A stretch of DNA of 64,000 bases from Terrimicrobium sacchariphilum (GCF_001613545.1 NZ_BDCO01000002.1:2480001-2544000), one strand, 5' to 3'; counted from the stretch's first letter, positions 43,887 to 53,994 are shown. Program-made: numbers and translations. Notes: a model not told the origin generated them from the sequence alone.

Positions 43887-44417
43887 GTGCTACCCAACAT
43901 TGTCTTGATCGGTTTCATGGGCTGCGGAAAGTCCTCTGTAGGTCGTCGTCTCGCCGGCCTGACGGGACATCGCTTCCTTGATACCGACGACTTGATCGCG
44001 CAGGCAGAGGGGCGATCAATACCGGAAATCTTTGCCGCTGAGGGAGAAGCATATTTTCGCGACGTCGAGCACAGGGTGCTTTCGGAGCAGGTGGGTATCT
44101 GCGGTCTGGTTTTGTCTACGGGTGGCGGTCTGGTTTTGCGCCCCGAGAACCGCGAAATTCTGCGCCGCCTCGGTGTGGTGGCGTGGCTGGATGCAGACCG
44201 CGAGGCATTGTTTGAGCGCGCGACCCGCACCGGCAAGCGCCCCTTGCTCCAAACCGACAACCCTCGCGAAACCTTTTTTCGTCTGCTCGATGAACGCCTT
44301 TCCGTTTACCAGGAAGTGGCCGATTTTCGGGTGGATTCCACCAACCTTTCGCACGATGAAGCTGCTCAGAGCCTCTTGGATGGGGCATTGCGAGAGGGGC
44401 GACGTTTTGAATATTGA
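43887..44417 (+). CDS. aroK: Shikimate kinase
   Basis: Phosphorylates shikimate in aromatic amino acid synthesis. 176 residues with P-loop GFMGCGKSSVGRRLA, FLDTDDLI (shikimate-binding Asp), FRDVEHRVL and STGGGLVL, and the lid arginine in TRTGKRPLL. The start is GTG 43887, four bases after the cold-shock gene stop. The stop codon lies inside the likely -35 element of the gap promoter. No other aro gene is nearby. Confidence 0.95.
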   Translation: MLPNIVLIGFMGCGKSSVGRRLAGLTGHRFLDTDDLIAQAEGRSIPEIFAAEGEAYFRDVEHRVLSEQVGICGLVLSTGGGLVLRPENREILRRLGVVAWLDADREALFERATRTGKRPLLQTDNPRETFFRLLDERLSVYQEVADFRVDSTNLSHDEAAQSLLDGALREGRRFEY

Positions 44418-44443
44418 CGCTACTCGGCTCTAGCGTGTCTATT
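44414..44443 (+). promoter_or_regulatory. Likely promoter of the gap operon
   Basis: TTGACG (44414-44419) overlaps the aroK stop codon. After 18 bases comes TCTATT (44438-44443), a fair -10. The transcript would start near 44450, giving a leader of about 40 bases that is rich in A and C and has no Shine-Dalgarno. Confidence 0.5.
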
Positions 44444-44445
44444 AA

Positions 44446-45528
<1,083 letters not shown>

Positions 45529-45543
45529 ATTCTACAATGATTT

Positions 45544-45573
45544 GGGGCGGCCTTGAGCCGCCCCTTTTCTTTT
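45544..45573 (+). terminator. Terminator-like hairpin abutting the pgk start codon
   Basis: GGGGCGGC (45544-45551), loop CTTGA and GCCGCCCC (45557-45564) form a perfect 8-base GC stem followed by TTTTCTTTT (45565-45573). The next base is the A of the pgk ATG. It has every feature of an intrinsic terminator but lies between two genes of one pathway, so it probably attenuates rather than ends transcription. Confidence 0.85.
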
Positions 45574-46818
45574 ATGGCAAAAAAATCGATTACTGACGTC
45601 TCCCTCAAAGGCCGTCGCGTGGTCATGCGTGTGGACTTCAATGTCCCGCAGGACAAGGCGACCGGCGCGATTACGAATCCGGCCCGCATCACCGCGGCCC
45701 TGCCGACCATCAACTACATCCTCGACCAGGGCGGCTCCGTCGTCCTCATGAGCCATCTCGGACGCCCCGATGGCAAGAAGGTCGAGAAATACACACTCAA
45801 GCCCGTGGCGGAGAAGCTCTCCGAACTCCTCGGCAAGCCGGTCAAGTTCCTCTCCGACTGTGTCGGACCCGAGGTGGAAAAGGCCGTGTCCGAACTCCAG
45901 CCCGGCGAAGTCGCTCTCCTGGAAAACCTCCGCTTCCATATCGAGGAAGAGGGCAAAGCCAAGAACGAAGACGGCACCTCGACGAAGGCCGATCCGGCCA
46001 AGGTCGCGGAGTTCCGCGCCTCGCTGACGAAGCTCGGCGATGTATACGCCAACGACGCCTTTGGCACCGCGCACCGCGCCCACTCCTCCGTGGTCGGAGT
46101 CGACCTGCCCGACAAGGTGGCCGGTTTCCTCATGCAGAAGGAACTCGACGCCTTCGCCGCAGTCCTCGACAACCCGAAGCGCCCGCTCCTCGCCATCCTC
46201 GGCGGAGCCAAGGTTGCCGACAAGATCCCGCTCATCCGCAACCTCCTCGACATCGCCAACGAAATCATCATCGGCGGTGGCATGGCCTACACCTTCAAGA
46301 AGGTGCTCAACAACATGGAGATCGCCAACAGCCTCTTCGACGCCGAAGGCGCGAAGATCGTTGCCGAGCTCGTGGAGAAGGCCAAGGAAAAGGGTGTGAA
46401 GATTCACCTGCCGGTCGATTTCATCGCCGCCTCCAAGTTTGACCCCGAGGCTGAGACCAAAGTCGTGACCGATGCCGAAGGCATCCCGGAAGGCTGGATG
46501 GGTCTCGATGTAGGCCCGAAGAGCAATGAGCTCTTCACCGAGGTCATCCTCGGCGCAAAGACGATCGTCTGGAACGGCCCGGCGGGCGTGTTCGAGTTTG
46601 ACCGCTTCGCCGAAGGCACCAAGGCCATGGCCGCTGCCATTGCCAAGGCTACGGAAGCCGGGGCTATCTCGGTGGTCGGCGGTGGCGACACAGCCACGGC
46701 CGCCAAGAAATTCAAGGTCGTCGACAAGGTCAGCCACGCCTCGACCGGCGGTGGCGCTTCGCTCGAACTCCTCGAGGGCAAGGTCCTCCCGGGCGTTGCC
46801 AACCTGAACGACAAATAA
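45574..46818 (+). CDS. pgk: Phosphoglycerate kinase
   Basis: Glycolytic kinase making ATP from 1,3-bisphosphoglycerate. 414 residues from ATG 45574. Signatures: [72 protein letters not shown] and [14 protein letters not shown]. The start directly follows a U-run, so no ribosome-binding site is possible in the usual position; an in-frame GTG or ATG further up lies inside the hairpin. Strong C-ending codon use. tpiA follows 64 bases later. Confidence 0.97.
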   Translation: MAKKSITDVSLKGRRVVMRVDFNVPQDKATGAITNPARITAALPTINYILDQGGSVVLMSHLGRPDGKKVEKYTLKPVAEKLSELLGKPVKFLSDCVGPEVEKAVSELQPGEVALLENLRFHIEEEGKAKNEDGTSTKADPAKVAEFRASLTKLGDVYANDAFGTAHRAHSSVVGVDLPDKVAGFLMQKELDAFAAVLDNPKRPLLAILGGAKVADKIPLIRNLLDIANEIIIGGGMAYTFKKVLNNMEIANSLFDAEGAKIVAELVEKAKEKGVKIHLPVDFIAASKFDPEAETKVVTDAEGIPEGWMGLDVGPKSNELFTEVILGAKTIVWNGPAGVFEFDRFAEGTKAMAAAIAKATEAGAISVVGGGDTATAAKKFKVVDKVSHASTGGGASLELLEGKVLPGVANLNDK

Positions 46819-46882
46819 TTCCCTGAAAGTTTCCCGATCCGGCATTCCTTATGCGGAGTGCCGGTGAGGAAACGCCTTACGC

Positions 46883-47647
46883 ATGCGCAAGAAAATCATC
46901 GCAGCCAACTGGAAGATGAACATGACCATCGGAGAAGCTGAGAGCTTCCTGAAGGACTTTCGTCTTGAGATCGAGGAAGTCACCGGAGTGGAGATCGTCA
47001 TCGCACCTCCCTTCACAGCCCTGCCGAAGCTCTCCGAGCTTCTCGGCGGATCGCAGAAGGTGCGCCTCGGAGCCCAGAATTTCTATTTCGAGAAAAGCGG
47101 AGCCTATACGGGCGAGATCAGCGCGGCCATGCTGCGCGACCTCTTCGTTCGCTACGTCATCATCGGCCACAGCGAGCGTCGCCAGATCTTTGGCGAGACC
47201 GATTCCTTCATTAACAAGAAGGTGCTCGCCGCCCATGCCTCCGAGCTGAAACCCATCCTCTGCGTCGGTGAGACGTTGGAGGAGCGTGAAGCCGGCAAGG
47301 AAAAGCAGGTCCTTGAGACCCAGCTTCGCGGCGGTCTCGCGGGAGTTTCCGCTGAGCAGCTCGTCGAGACCGTGATCGCCTATGAACCCGTGTGGGCCAT
47401 TGGCACTGGCAAGACGGCGACCTCCGCCCAGGCCCAGGACGCCCACGCCCACGTGCGTGCGGTGTTGGCCGAGCTCACCGATGCCGCCACGGCGGACAAG
47501 GTGCGCATCCAGTACGGTGGCAGCGTGAAGCCCGCCAATGCACTGGAGCTTCTCAGCCAGCCCGACATCGACGGCGCTCTCGTCGGCGGTGCGAGCCTGG
47601 AGGCTCGGGGCTTTGCCGAGATCGTGAAGGCCGGAGTCCCAGCCTAA
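46883..47647 (+). CDS. tpiA: Triosephosphate isomerase
   Basis: Interconverts dihydroxyacetone phosphate and glyceraldehyde-3-phosphate. 254 residues with all catalytic parts: IAANWKMNM (Lys), YVIIGHSERRQIFGE (His95-type), VIAYEPVWAIGTGKTA (Glu and the flexible lid) and IQYGGSVKPANA (phosphate loop). GAGGAAA lies about ten bases before the ATG, one of the few plausible Shine-Dalgarno sequences in the window. Last gene of the gap-pgk-tpiA run; its terminator lies inside the convergent esterase gene. Confidence 0.98.
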   Translation: MRKKIIAANWKMNMTIGEAESFLKDFRLEIEEVTGVEIVIAPPFTALPKLSELLGGSQKVRLGAQNFYFEKSGAYTGEISAAMLRDLFVRYVIIGHSERRQIFGETDSFINKKVLAAHASELKPILCVGETLEEREAGKEKQVLETQLRGGLAGVSAEQLVETVIAYEPVWAIGTGKTATSAQAQDAHAHVRAVLAELTDAATADKVRIQYGGSVKPANALELLSQPDIDGALVGGASLEARGFAEIVKAGVPA

Positions 47648-47665
47648 GCGGCTTTACCAGTCAGC

Positions 47666-48523
47666 TTAACTTTTACCCAGATAGCGGGCGAAGAAGTCTG
47701 CTATCTGGGTTTCTGTTTTTTTGTCGGGAGGGAATCCATGCCCGGCATCGGGCAGGAGTATCATCTCCGACTTCGCTCCTGCTTTTTGGTAGGCTTCGTT
47801 CAATACCGTGCTTTGCGAGACGGGCACCAGACGGTCTTTTTCGCCGTGGATGAGGAGAATGGGCGGGCTGTCGGCTGTCACGTATTCCAACGGGCTGGCA
47901 GCGCGGGCCAACGCCGCCTTTTCGGCAACGGAGCCACCCAGGAGCTTTGCGACGAGGTTGTCGACGCGTGTGCGCAGGGGGAAGGGGACAATGGTCGTGA
48001 GATCGGTCGGCGGATAGAGTGCACAGATTGCCTTGAACGTGTTTTTTGGCAGTGAGGCAGATTCGCTGCCCGGGTAGGTTTGTGAGGGAGCCAGCCCAAG
48101 CAAGAGCGCAAGGTGACCTCCAGCCGAACCTCCTGCCAGGCCAATACGTTGCGGGTTGATCTGGAGTTCCTTGGCATGGGCGAGCATCCAGGCGGCTGCA
48201 TCCCGGACGTCGTCGATCTGTGCGGGAAATGTCGCGGCGTTTGTGAGGCGATAATCCGGGCTGACCACGAGATATCCTGCTTTTACGAGTTCCGGGGCGA
48301 GCCAGCTGAAGTGGCGCGATCCCTGGCTCCATCCGCCACCGTGAATGCAGAGCACCGCGGGATATCCGGCCGAGGGAGGGGGAGTTGACGGGCGAAAGAT
48401 ATCGAGCCGCAGTTGCTGGCCGGAACGTTGGGCGAAAATTGCTTCACCGGAGTCGGCTCGCCCATTCGAAAAGCCAAGGGCGGCGACAAAAAGAACCCAA
48501 GGGAAAAACCTTCGGCAATTCAT
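47666..48523 (-). CDS. Exported alpha/beta-hydrolase (esterase/lipase)
   Basis: A 285-residue secreted or periplasmic hydrolase. A signal peptide (FFPWVLFVAALGFSNGRA) precedes the mature chain. The oxyanion motif is CIHGGGWSQGSRH, the nucleophile elbow is LAGGSAGGHLALL (Ser), the acid is in GEKDRLVPV and the His in DAGHGFPP, placing it with the HSL/BD-FAE-like esterases. The substrate may be an acetylated polysaccharide or small ester. The C-terminal codons overlap the terminator of tpiA. Confidence 0.9.
   Translation of the reverse strand: MNCRRFFPWVLFVAALGFSNGRADSGEAIFAQRSGQQLRLDIFRPSTPPPSAGYPAVLCIHGGGWSQGSRHFSWLAPELVKAGYLVVSPDYRLTNAATFPAQIDDVRDAAAWMLAHAKELQINPQRIGLAGGSAGGHLALLLGLAPSQTYPGSESASLPKNTFKAICALYPPTDLTTIVPFPLRTRVDNLVAKLLGGSVAEKAALARAASPLEYVTADSPPILLIHGEKDRLVPVSQSTVLNEAYQKAGAKSEMILLPDAGHGFPPDKKTETQIADFFARYLGKS
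47675..47722 (+). terminator. Terminator of the tpiA operon inside the esterase coding region
   Basis: ACCCAGATAGC (47675-47685) and GCTATCTGGGT (47700-47710) form a perfect 11-base stem with a 14-base loop, followed on the plus strand by TTCTGTTTTTTT (47711-47722). It lies 28 bases after the tpiA stop and encodes the C-terminal residues of the convergent esterase on the other strand. Confidence 0.85.
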
Positions 48524-48565
48524 GGCGGATCATACGCCCTCCGCAGCCTTTCTTCAAGATGAAGG

Positions 48566-49057
48566 CTAGGGCGTAAAGACCGCGGTTATTGTTTCGCGAG
48601 CGAGTTCGCTGGCTACGCTGATGACCTCGGGTTTACCGCTGACGATTGTGATAGCGGTGCGGACATTGGGAGCGTGGAGCTCGCTTTGCCCATCGGGCCA
48701 GGTAGCGCAGGCTTGGTAGGCTCGCAAAAGATGTGCCCAGCCAAGGAGTGGCACGGGGGCGGAGGTGAACGGACCGCTCCAGCCAAATCTCGCCAGCTTG
48801 CCGCTTGCAGTCAGATTGCCATAAGGAGCCAGATCAAGGGAGAGAATCGGCTTGGGAGTACCCTTGAAAAGATGTACCTGCACTTGCCCATCCACGGCTC
48901 GGGCAAAAACTGCCTCGCAATGCAGTGTCGTGTCGGCGCGCTGCCATCGGATGCTGGCATTTTGGGAAACCTCGGCGCGAAATGGATGATCCGGCTTGGT
49001 GGCGACACATCCCGTCAGACAAAGGACGGTCAAGGCAAGGAGCGCGCGGGCGATCAT
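48566..49057 (-). CDS. Predicted lipoprotein, unknown
   Basis: A 163-residue protein that begins MIARALLALTVLCLTGC, a signal peptide with a lipobox (LTGC), so it should be lipid-anchored in the envelope. The rest is a soluble, beta-rich-looking domain with no family I recognise (SKLARFGWSGPF-like, LLGWAHLLRAYQACATWPDG). The ATG at 49057 overlaps the stop of the flavoprotein gene by four bases; a longer frame to 49141 would lie in that gene. The coupling suggests a shared process. Confidence 0.75.
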   Translation of the reverse strand: MIARALLALTVLCLTGCVATKPDHPFRAEVSQNASIRWQRADTTLHCEAVFARAVDGQVQVHLFKGTPKPILSLDLAPYGNLTASGKLARFGWSGPFTSAPVPLLGWAHLLRAYQACATWPDGQSELHAPNVRTAITIVSGKPEVISVASELARETITAVFTP

Positions 49058-50310
49058 GACCGGGGAACGAGTGTCAGGCGCGGACAAATCGGTACGATTC
49101 GTTGCAGGCGAACGATAAGCTGAAACAGCCAGAGCCTCCAACGCAGGCTGAAAGATTTGCCCATGTTTCCGGCGAGGACGGCATTAACAGCCGGAACTAC
49201 TTCAAAGAATTCGCGTGGAGCGAGAACAGTTTCGACGAATTCTTTACGATACCACGCGAGGACAAACTTTAAATAAAGGCCCATGACCTTCACGAGATGT
49301 CGCTCGTAACGGGCAAAGAGGCGTCGGGCCTCCCTGGGCGATCGCAAGGCAGCATCGATCGCCTCGGCGGCCTTCTCACCGCCCAGGATCGCCAGGAACA
49401 CGCCGCTGCTGAAAACCGGGTCGATGAATCCCGCCGCGTCGCCAGCCATGAGCCAGCGGTCGCCGTGAAGGGTACGGTTCCGATAAGAATAATCTCCGCT
49501 CGCATAGACCTTGGTCACCCGTCGGGAACCAAGCAGACGAGATTGCATCAGAGGCTGGTCGCGGATGAATCGCTCGAGCACCTGCTCGGGAGTCGAGCGA
49601 AGGCTCTTGTACTTCTCGGTATCCATCACAACTCCGATACTGAGTTTGGTGGAGGAAAGAGGAATGATCCAAAACCAGTGGTCTTCTCCCCGTACCATGC
49701 GCGTCAGTGTTCCGTCGACGCCTTCGGGAATCTGGGCATCTTCAAAGTGCGCGTAGACCGCGAACTTCTGCAGGGAAGGGTACGACTCCTTAAGTCCAAG
49801 ATGCGAACCGATCACCGAGTTGCGACCGCTGCAATCAATCACATACCCGGCTGTAATGGTCTCCGGAGATCCATCGGCCGAAGCAATCGAAAGAGATGTT
49901 GATCCGGCGGAGAGATCGAGGGATGTCACAATCGTCTCTTCCCTCACGAGGGCACCGCATTCCCTCGCGTGATCCAGCAGGATCTTGTCGAATTCCGAAC
50001 GGGTGACCTGAAATGCTGTCGCACGCCGGGATCGGAAGCCGTCCTTGAAATAAAAGCGCGTTTCTTTCTCTCCGCACCCGGAGCAGATTTCGGCGCCATG
50101 CTTTACGACGAACCCGGCATCCTGGATTTTCTTCAGGATGCCGAGACGTTCAAAGGCGTCCATGCTAAACGGGAGAAGTGACTCACCGATATGAAACCGG
50201 GGAAACTTTTCCCGTTCGATGACGACGACGCTTCGGCCTGCTTTGGCGAGCATTGCGGCTGCCGTACTGCCAGCAGGTCCTCCACCGATGATGGCTACGT
50301 CGTAGTGCAT
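49054..50310 (-). CDS. FAD-dependent oxidoreductase, geranylgeranyl reductase/halogenase-like
   Basis: A 418-residue flavoprotein. The N-terminus is a GR2-type FAD site (YDVAIIGGGPAGSTAAAMLA with VVVIEREKFPRFHIGESLLP), and the GD motif WLMAGDAAGFIDPVFSSG is seen further on. The FPRFHIGESLLP sequence is shared by tryptophan-halogenase-like and geranylgeranyl reductase families. The WxWxIP pattern of true halogenases appears as WFWIIPL, but the signature Lys cannot be placed with confidence. A C-x2-C (CSGCGEKE) is present. The last 30 residues are hydrophobic and basic, suggesting membrane contact. 17 bases after gnd. Confidence 0.85.
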   Translation of the reverse strand: MHYDVAIIGGGPAGSTAAAMLAKAGRSVVVIEREKFPRFHIGESLLPFSMDAFERLGILKKIQDAGFVVKHGAEICSGCGEKETRFYFKDGFRSRRATAFQVTRSEFDKILLDHARECGALVREETIVTSLDLSAGSTSLSIASADGSPETITAGYVIDCSGRNSVIGSHLGLKESYPSLQKFAVYAHFEDAQIPEGVDGTLTRMVRGEDHWFWIIPLSSTKLSIGVVMDTEKYKSLRSTPEQVLERFIRDQPLMQSRLLGSRRVTKVYASGDYSYRNRTLHGDRWLMAGDAAGFIDPVFSSGVFLAILGGEKAAEAIDAALRSPREARRLFARYERHLVKVMGLYLKFVLAWYRKEFVETVLAPREFFEVVPAVNAVLAGNMGKSFSLRWRLWLFQLIVRLQRIVPICPRLTLVPRS

Positions 50311-50327
50311 CGACTTGCTGGGACAGC

Positions 50328-51338
50328 TTATGTGATGGGCTTTTCGAGGTGGCCGCCGAACTGGTAGCGCATTGCGGAACAAACCTTTTCGGCCATCGTG
50401 TGCTCCTTGCGGGAACGGAAGCGGGCAAACAGCGCGGCGCTGAGCACGTCGCAATCCACCGCTTCCTCGATGGCAGCCATGATCGTCCATCGGCCCTCGC
50501 CGGAGTCGGATACACGACCGGAGAAGTTTTCCAGCGTCGGATTTTCCGCAAATGCGGCGGCGGCCAGATCGAGCAACCAGGAACTGATCACGCTGCCGCG
50601 ACGCCAAACCTCGGAAACATCCGCAAGATTGATGTCGTACACATAATCGTCGCCGACCGGGGCCGTCTCAGCATCGGCCGCGCCTTTCTTCAGGCTCGCA
50701 TTGGCATTGGCAAGAATGTCGAAGCCTTCACCGAAAGCGGCCATGATTCCGTACTCGATGCCGTTGTGGATCATCTTGACGAAGTGACCAGCTCCCGAGG
50801 GGCCGCAATGCAGGTAGCCATACTCGGCTGTGCCGCCGAGCTTTTCGCGGCCGGGAGTACGCTCCACGTCGCCGATGCCGGGGGCGAGGGATTTGAAAAT
50901 GGGATCGAGGCGATCCACGGCGACCTTGTCACCTCCGATCATCATGCAATAACCGCGCTCGAGGCCCCACACGCCGCCGCTGGTGCCGACGTCGAGGTAG
51001 TGGATGCCATCGTGACGCAGACGCTCGCTGCGGCGACGGTCGTCGCGGAAATACGAGTTGCCGCCATCGATGATCGTATCATCCGACTGCATGTGAGAGG
51101 CGAGTTCGCCGACAACCTTGTCTGTGATGCCTGCGGGAACCATGATCCAGGCGTTGCGGGGTGCTTTCAGCTTGCGTGCAAACTCCTCAATCGAAGTCGT
51201 GCCGATCGCTCCCTCTGCGACCAACGCGGCGACCGAGTCGGGGTTTGTGTCGTAAACGACGCATTCATGTCCGTTCTTGAGAAGGCGGCGAACCATGTTC
51301 GCACCCATCCTGCCGAGGCCGATCATTCCGAGTTGCAT
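50328..51338 (-). CDS. gnd: 6-phosphogluconate dehydrogenase, short decarboxylating type
   Basis: Oxidatively decarboxylates 6-phosphogluconate to ribulose-5-phosphate. 336 residues, the short Gnd class (about 300-330 aa) rather than the 470-residue form. Seen: [19 protein letters not shown] (NAD(P) site), VYDTNPDS (the Asp suggests NAD preference), [23 protein letters not shown] and [20 protein letters not shown] with the catalytic Lys and Asn. Between the ASH-domain protein gene (73 bases upstream) and the flavoprotein gene. Confidence 0.94.
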   Translation of the reverse strand: MQLGMIGLGRMGANMVRRLLKNGHECVVYDTNPDSVAALVAEGAIGTTSIEEFARKLKAPRNAWIMVPAGITDKVVGELASHMQSDDTIIDGGNSYFRDDRRRSERLRHDGIHYLDVGTSGGVWGLERGYCMMIGGDKVAVDRLDPIFKSLAPGIGDVERTPGREKLGGTAEYGYLHCGPSGAGHFVKMIHNGIEYGIMAAFGEGFDILANANASLKKGAADAETAPVGDDYVYDINLADVSEVWRRGSVISSWLLDLAAAAFAENPTLENFSGRVSDSGEGRWTIMAAIEEAVDCDVLSAALFARFRSRKEHTMAEKVCSAMRYQFGGHLEKPIT

Positions 51339-51411
51339 GTGTTTTTTGAGGAGTGAGTCGTTAGCTTGTGCCTATGAGCATGTTGCGGGCAACAAGAATT
51401 GCGAAACTTTT

Positions 51412-53253
51412 CTACTTGTTTTCGAGGGCAGAGATACGAGCCGATTCATCGTCATCGACTGCGTGGCGTTGTTTCCGCCAGAAAATGATGGCGGCGGCGA
51501 CTGCTCCGATCCCTGTCAGGATCACCAGCCAGCCAAAGAGTCCCATGGATTGATCGACTTTGGTGGAGATGATGAACGTCGGCGATGCGGCTGATTTCTT
51601 GCCCAGTTCATCGACCGTGCGGATTCGAATGCGCCATGTCTGGCCGTCCTTCAGGTTGGGGAATCGCGCGATAATCGAGCCATTGACCTCGCTGGTCTGC
51701 ACTCCCCGCCACTCGTTCCACTTGACGATGGGCGGGCCATCGCCAGCTGGCGCCATCACCTGTCGCCACTCGATCAGATAGGAGATCGCATTCTTTGCGG
51801 GAATTTTCCAGCCGATCTCAACCTCATGCGTGTCGGTACGAAGGTGGTTGAATTCCGTAATGGGAGGAATCTCGTTGCCGGCCGGTTCCGGAGGGTCCAG
51901 TGAAAAGATCGGACCTGGAGTCTCCTGTCTCTGAGGCGTGTTTCCCTCCGGTATGGCGACGACAGTGGGCCGGGAGGATTGGGTGTTGGCTGTTATTTCA
52001 GCCGTGACCGGAAGAGTCAATGAGGTGTCTCCGCCGTAGTCGATGGCAAGGGTCTCCTCAAAGCCCCCCTGTTTTGAGAGTTCCAGGACGGCAGTGAACT
52101 TTCGCGATTCACCCACCGGTATCACTGCGGTCGCCGGATCGGGGGAGATGACCAGTTCGCGAGGCGGTGTCACCTTGAGCTGGGCTGGAGATCCACCGGA
52201 GTTTTTCAGTTCAAAAGCCAGCTCCTTATGGTCGCCGGATGCCAGGGCGCCAAAAGCCAGAGCGGCAGGTGTAGCGGAAAGAATCGGCCGTACTGCACCC
52301 GCCTTGACGGGAAGCGAAACTCGATAGCCCTCGCTTTCAAAAGTAATGGCAGACTCGATGTTGCCGAGGAAAGCCGGAGCGATTTGAAGCGTGATGGTCT
52401 TGTCCTCGTGCGGTTTCATGAGCAGTTGCTCGGGACCGCTGACATTTTCCGGATATTCCAGATCGACCGGGCGGGCGGCATCGGTCCGGTTGAGCAGGGT
52501 GACTGTAGCGATGCGACGGTTGGGGTCTGCACTGCCAGGGAAGACCAATTCCTTCGCAGGCTCAAAGGCCAGGGGAGCGAAACCCGTACCGGTAAGGGTG
52601 ACGTAGGCCTTGATGTCGTGGGAGAAGCGAAGCTGGCCGGTGAATTCCTCGTCGTCCATGGGCGCAAAAACGATGCGGACCTTTTGCTCTTCCTTGCGCC
52701 CCAGTCGATAGGTGTCGGTGCCAACGATGCGCCAGGGTGGCGGTACGGTGATACGACCGGTTAAAACTCCGCCCCCCGCATTTTGCAACAATACCTCCTC
52801 GGACTTGGTGTTGCCGAGTGTAACCGTGCCAAACTCCACCTCGCGGACCGCGCTGAAAGCGGGAGGCTCCTCGGAGATGGTGAGCGAGACTACTCCCGGG
52901 GCAGAAACCGGACTATCCGGTCCCTGCACGGCAAAGGTGAAGGAATCGCTGGTCGCTGAGGATTTTTCGTCGTGGATATAGGTGATCACCGCATTTTTTC
53001 GGTCGATGATCTGAACGGCGCCGAGCTTCCCGAATTTTGGTTGCGTCCGAATGAGAAAGCGGAGCTGGCCCGGGCTGCGACCGATCGCTCTCAGAGGAAT
53101 CTCAATGCTGCGACCACGATACATCGTGATTGTTTGGGCCTGCGGCATGGGAGGGGGCGGCGGCAGGTTTTCCTTGTCCTTCTTAGCTGCGAAACACAGC
53201 GTCGCGGTGAGAAACAAAATCGCCACTGAGGGCAGCCAAGACCGGAACATCAT
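51412..53253 (-). CDS. Exported, membrane-anchored ASH/fibronectin-like protein, unknown
   Basis: A 613-residue protein. A signal peptide (FRSWLPSVAILFLTATLCFA) is followed by a proline-rich stretch. Beta-sandwich repeats follow; the later ones look like ASH (ASPM-SPD2-Hydin) domains (VEFGTVTLGNTKSEEVLLQN, LAFGALASGDHKELAFELKN). A fibronectin III-like domain near 470-560 (VEIGWKIPAKNAISYLIEWR) precedes a C-terminal membrane segment (LFGWLVILTGIGAVAAAIIF) and a short charged tail. The start is ATG 53253 or 53250 (MM). Probably a periplasm-facing structural or adhesive protein; no enzyme motif seen. 59 bases separate it from the divergent L,D-transpeptidase start. Confidence 0.8.
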   Translation of the reverse strand: MMFRSWLPSVAILFLTATLCFAAKKDKENLPPPPPMPQAQTITMYRGRSIEIPLRAIGRSPGQLRFLIRTQPKFGKLGAVQIIDRKNAVITYIHDEKSSATSDSFTFAVQGPDSPVSAPGVVSLTISEEPPAFSAVREVEFGTVTLGNTKSEEVLLQNAGGGVLTGRITVPPPWRIVGTDTYRLGRKEEQKVRIVFAPMDDEEFTGQLRFSHDIKAYVTLTGTGFAPLAFEPAKELVFPGSADPNRRIATVTLLNRTDAARPVDLEYPENVSGPEQLLMKPHEDKTITLQIAPAFLGNIESAITFESEGYRVSLPVKAGAVRPILSATPAALAFGALASGDHKELAFELKNSGGSPAQLKVTPPRELVISPDPATAVIPVGESRKFTAVLELSKQGGFEETLAIDYGGDTSLTLPVTAEITANTQSSRPTVVAIPEGNTPQRQETPGPIFSLDPPEPAGNEIPPITEFNHLRTDTHEVEIGWKIPAKNAISYLIEWRQVMAPAGDGPPIVKWNEWRGVQTSEVNGSIIARFPNLKDGQTWRIRIRTVDELGKKSAASPTFIISTKVDQSMGLFGWLVILTGIGAVAAAIIFWRKQRHAVDDDESARISALENK

Positions 53254-53263
53254 TGGAATGTCG

Positions 53264-53292
53264 TTGCGAAAAATCCTTCCAGAGTTTAAGCG
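53264..53292 (+). promoter_or_regulatory. Possible promoter of the L,D-transpeptidase gene
   Basis: TTGCGA (53264-53269), a 17-base spacer and TAAGCG (53287-53292) lie 20 bases before the ATG at 53313, inside the 59-base gap between divergent genes. Confidence 0.4.
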
Positions 53293-53312
53293 GATGTCAC
53301 TTGGAAAAGCGA

Positions 53313-53948
53313 ATGACCGTAGCCTTGCCTCACATCCGCGTAAAGGAAACTGCTGCAATACTCATCGCAGCAGCGGTTCTCGTGGTATCTCAGGCCGCTG
53401 CTCAGCAGGGAGGCGCGGCTGCTCCGACTCCTCGTCCGAAACAAAAGAAGGCTTCGGAACTCATTTATAAACAGGAGCCTCCGCGGATTTTTGAGCGGGT
53501 GCTGGAAAAATCCACTCCGGCCAATTCGACCATCGTCATTTCTCTCGGAAAGCAGCGAGCCTACTTCCTGGTCGATGGTGAGACGGCGATTGATTCTCCG
53601 ATTTCTTCGGGCAAACGGGCCGGCATGACTCCGAAAGGTACGTACAAGATTTCGGAAAAGGATGCGGATCATCGGTCGAGCGTTTATGGGGATTTTGTCA
53701 GCCAGCGAACGGGCAAAACGGTTCGGGCAGGGGTAAGCACGAAGATTGATTCGGCTCCGAGCGGAACCGTCTATCGTGGCGCTCCCATGCGCTGGTTCAT
53801 GCGCCTGACCAATGACGGGGTGGGTATGCACACAGGCATCTTGCCGGGTTATCCTGCCTCTCATGGATGTATCCGGCTGCCGGAGGAGATCGCCAAACTG
53901 TTCTATTCCAAGGTCGTTCTCGGTACCCAAGTTACTGTCACCGATTAG
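53313..53948 (+). CDS. L,D-transpeptidase (YkuD family)
   Basis: Envelope enzyme of 211 residues that forms 3-3 cross-links or attaches proteins to peptidoglycan. A signal sequence (AAILIAAAVLVVSQAAA) precedes a basic linker. The catalytic signature is complete: MHTGILPGYPASHGCIRL with the His and Cys of the YkuD active site. The upstream part (IVISLGKQRAYFLVDGE) matches the start of the catalytic domain. I use ATG 53313; a frame from 53253 overlaps the divergent gene. Rrf2 follows after 46 bases but has its own promoter. Confidence 0.92.
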   Translation: MTVALPHIRVKETAAILIAAAVLVVSQAAAQQGGAAAPTPRPKQKKASELIYKQEPPRIFERVLEKSTPANSTIVISLGKQRAYFLVDGETAIDSPISSGKRAGMTPKGTYKISEKDADHRSSVYGDFVSQRTGKTVRAGVSTKIDSAPSGTVYRGAPMRWFMRLTNDGVGMHTGILPGYPASHGCIRLPEEIAKLFYSKVVLGTQVTVTD

Positions 53949-53956
53949 GTCGTCCT

Positions 53957-53985
53957 TTGACGCGCGGGACATTTCCTGCTAATTT
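53957..53985 (+). promoter_or_regulatory. Promoter of the rrf2 gene
   Basis: TTGACG (53957-53962), exactly 17 bases, then TAATTT (53980-53985). Nine bases separate it from the ATG at 53995, so the 5' leader is only about two or three bases. This is the best-formed promoter in the window. Confidence 0.65.
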
Positions 53986-53994
53986 TTCGTCTTT

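Noticed and set aside
45532-46845. A 437-codon frame on the minus strand opposite pgk
   Set aside because: pgk is certain on the plus strand. Its C-ending codons leave few stops on the other strand, and the opposite frame shows no domain.
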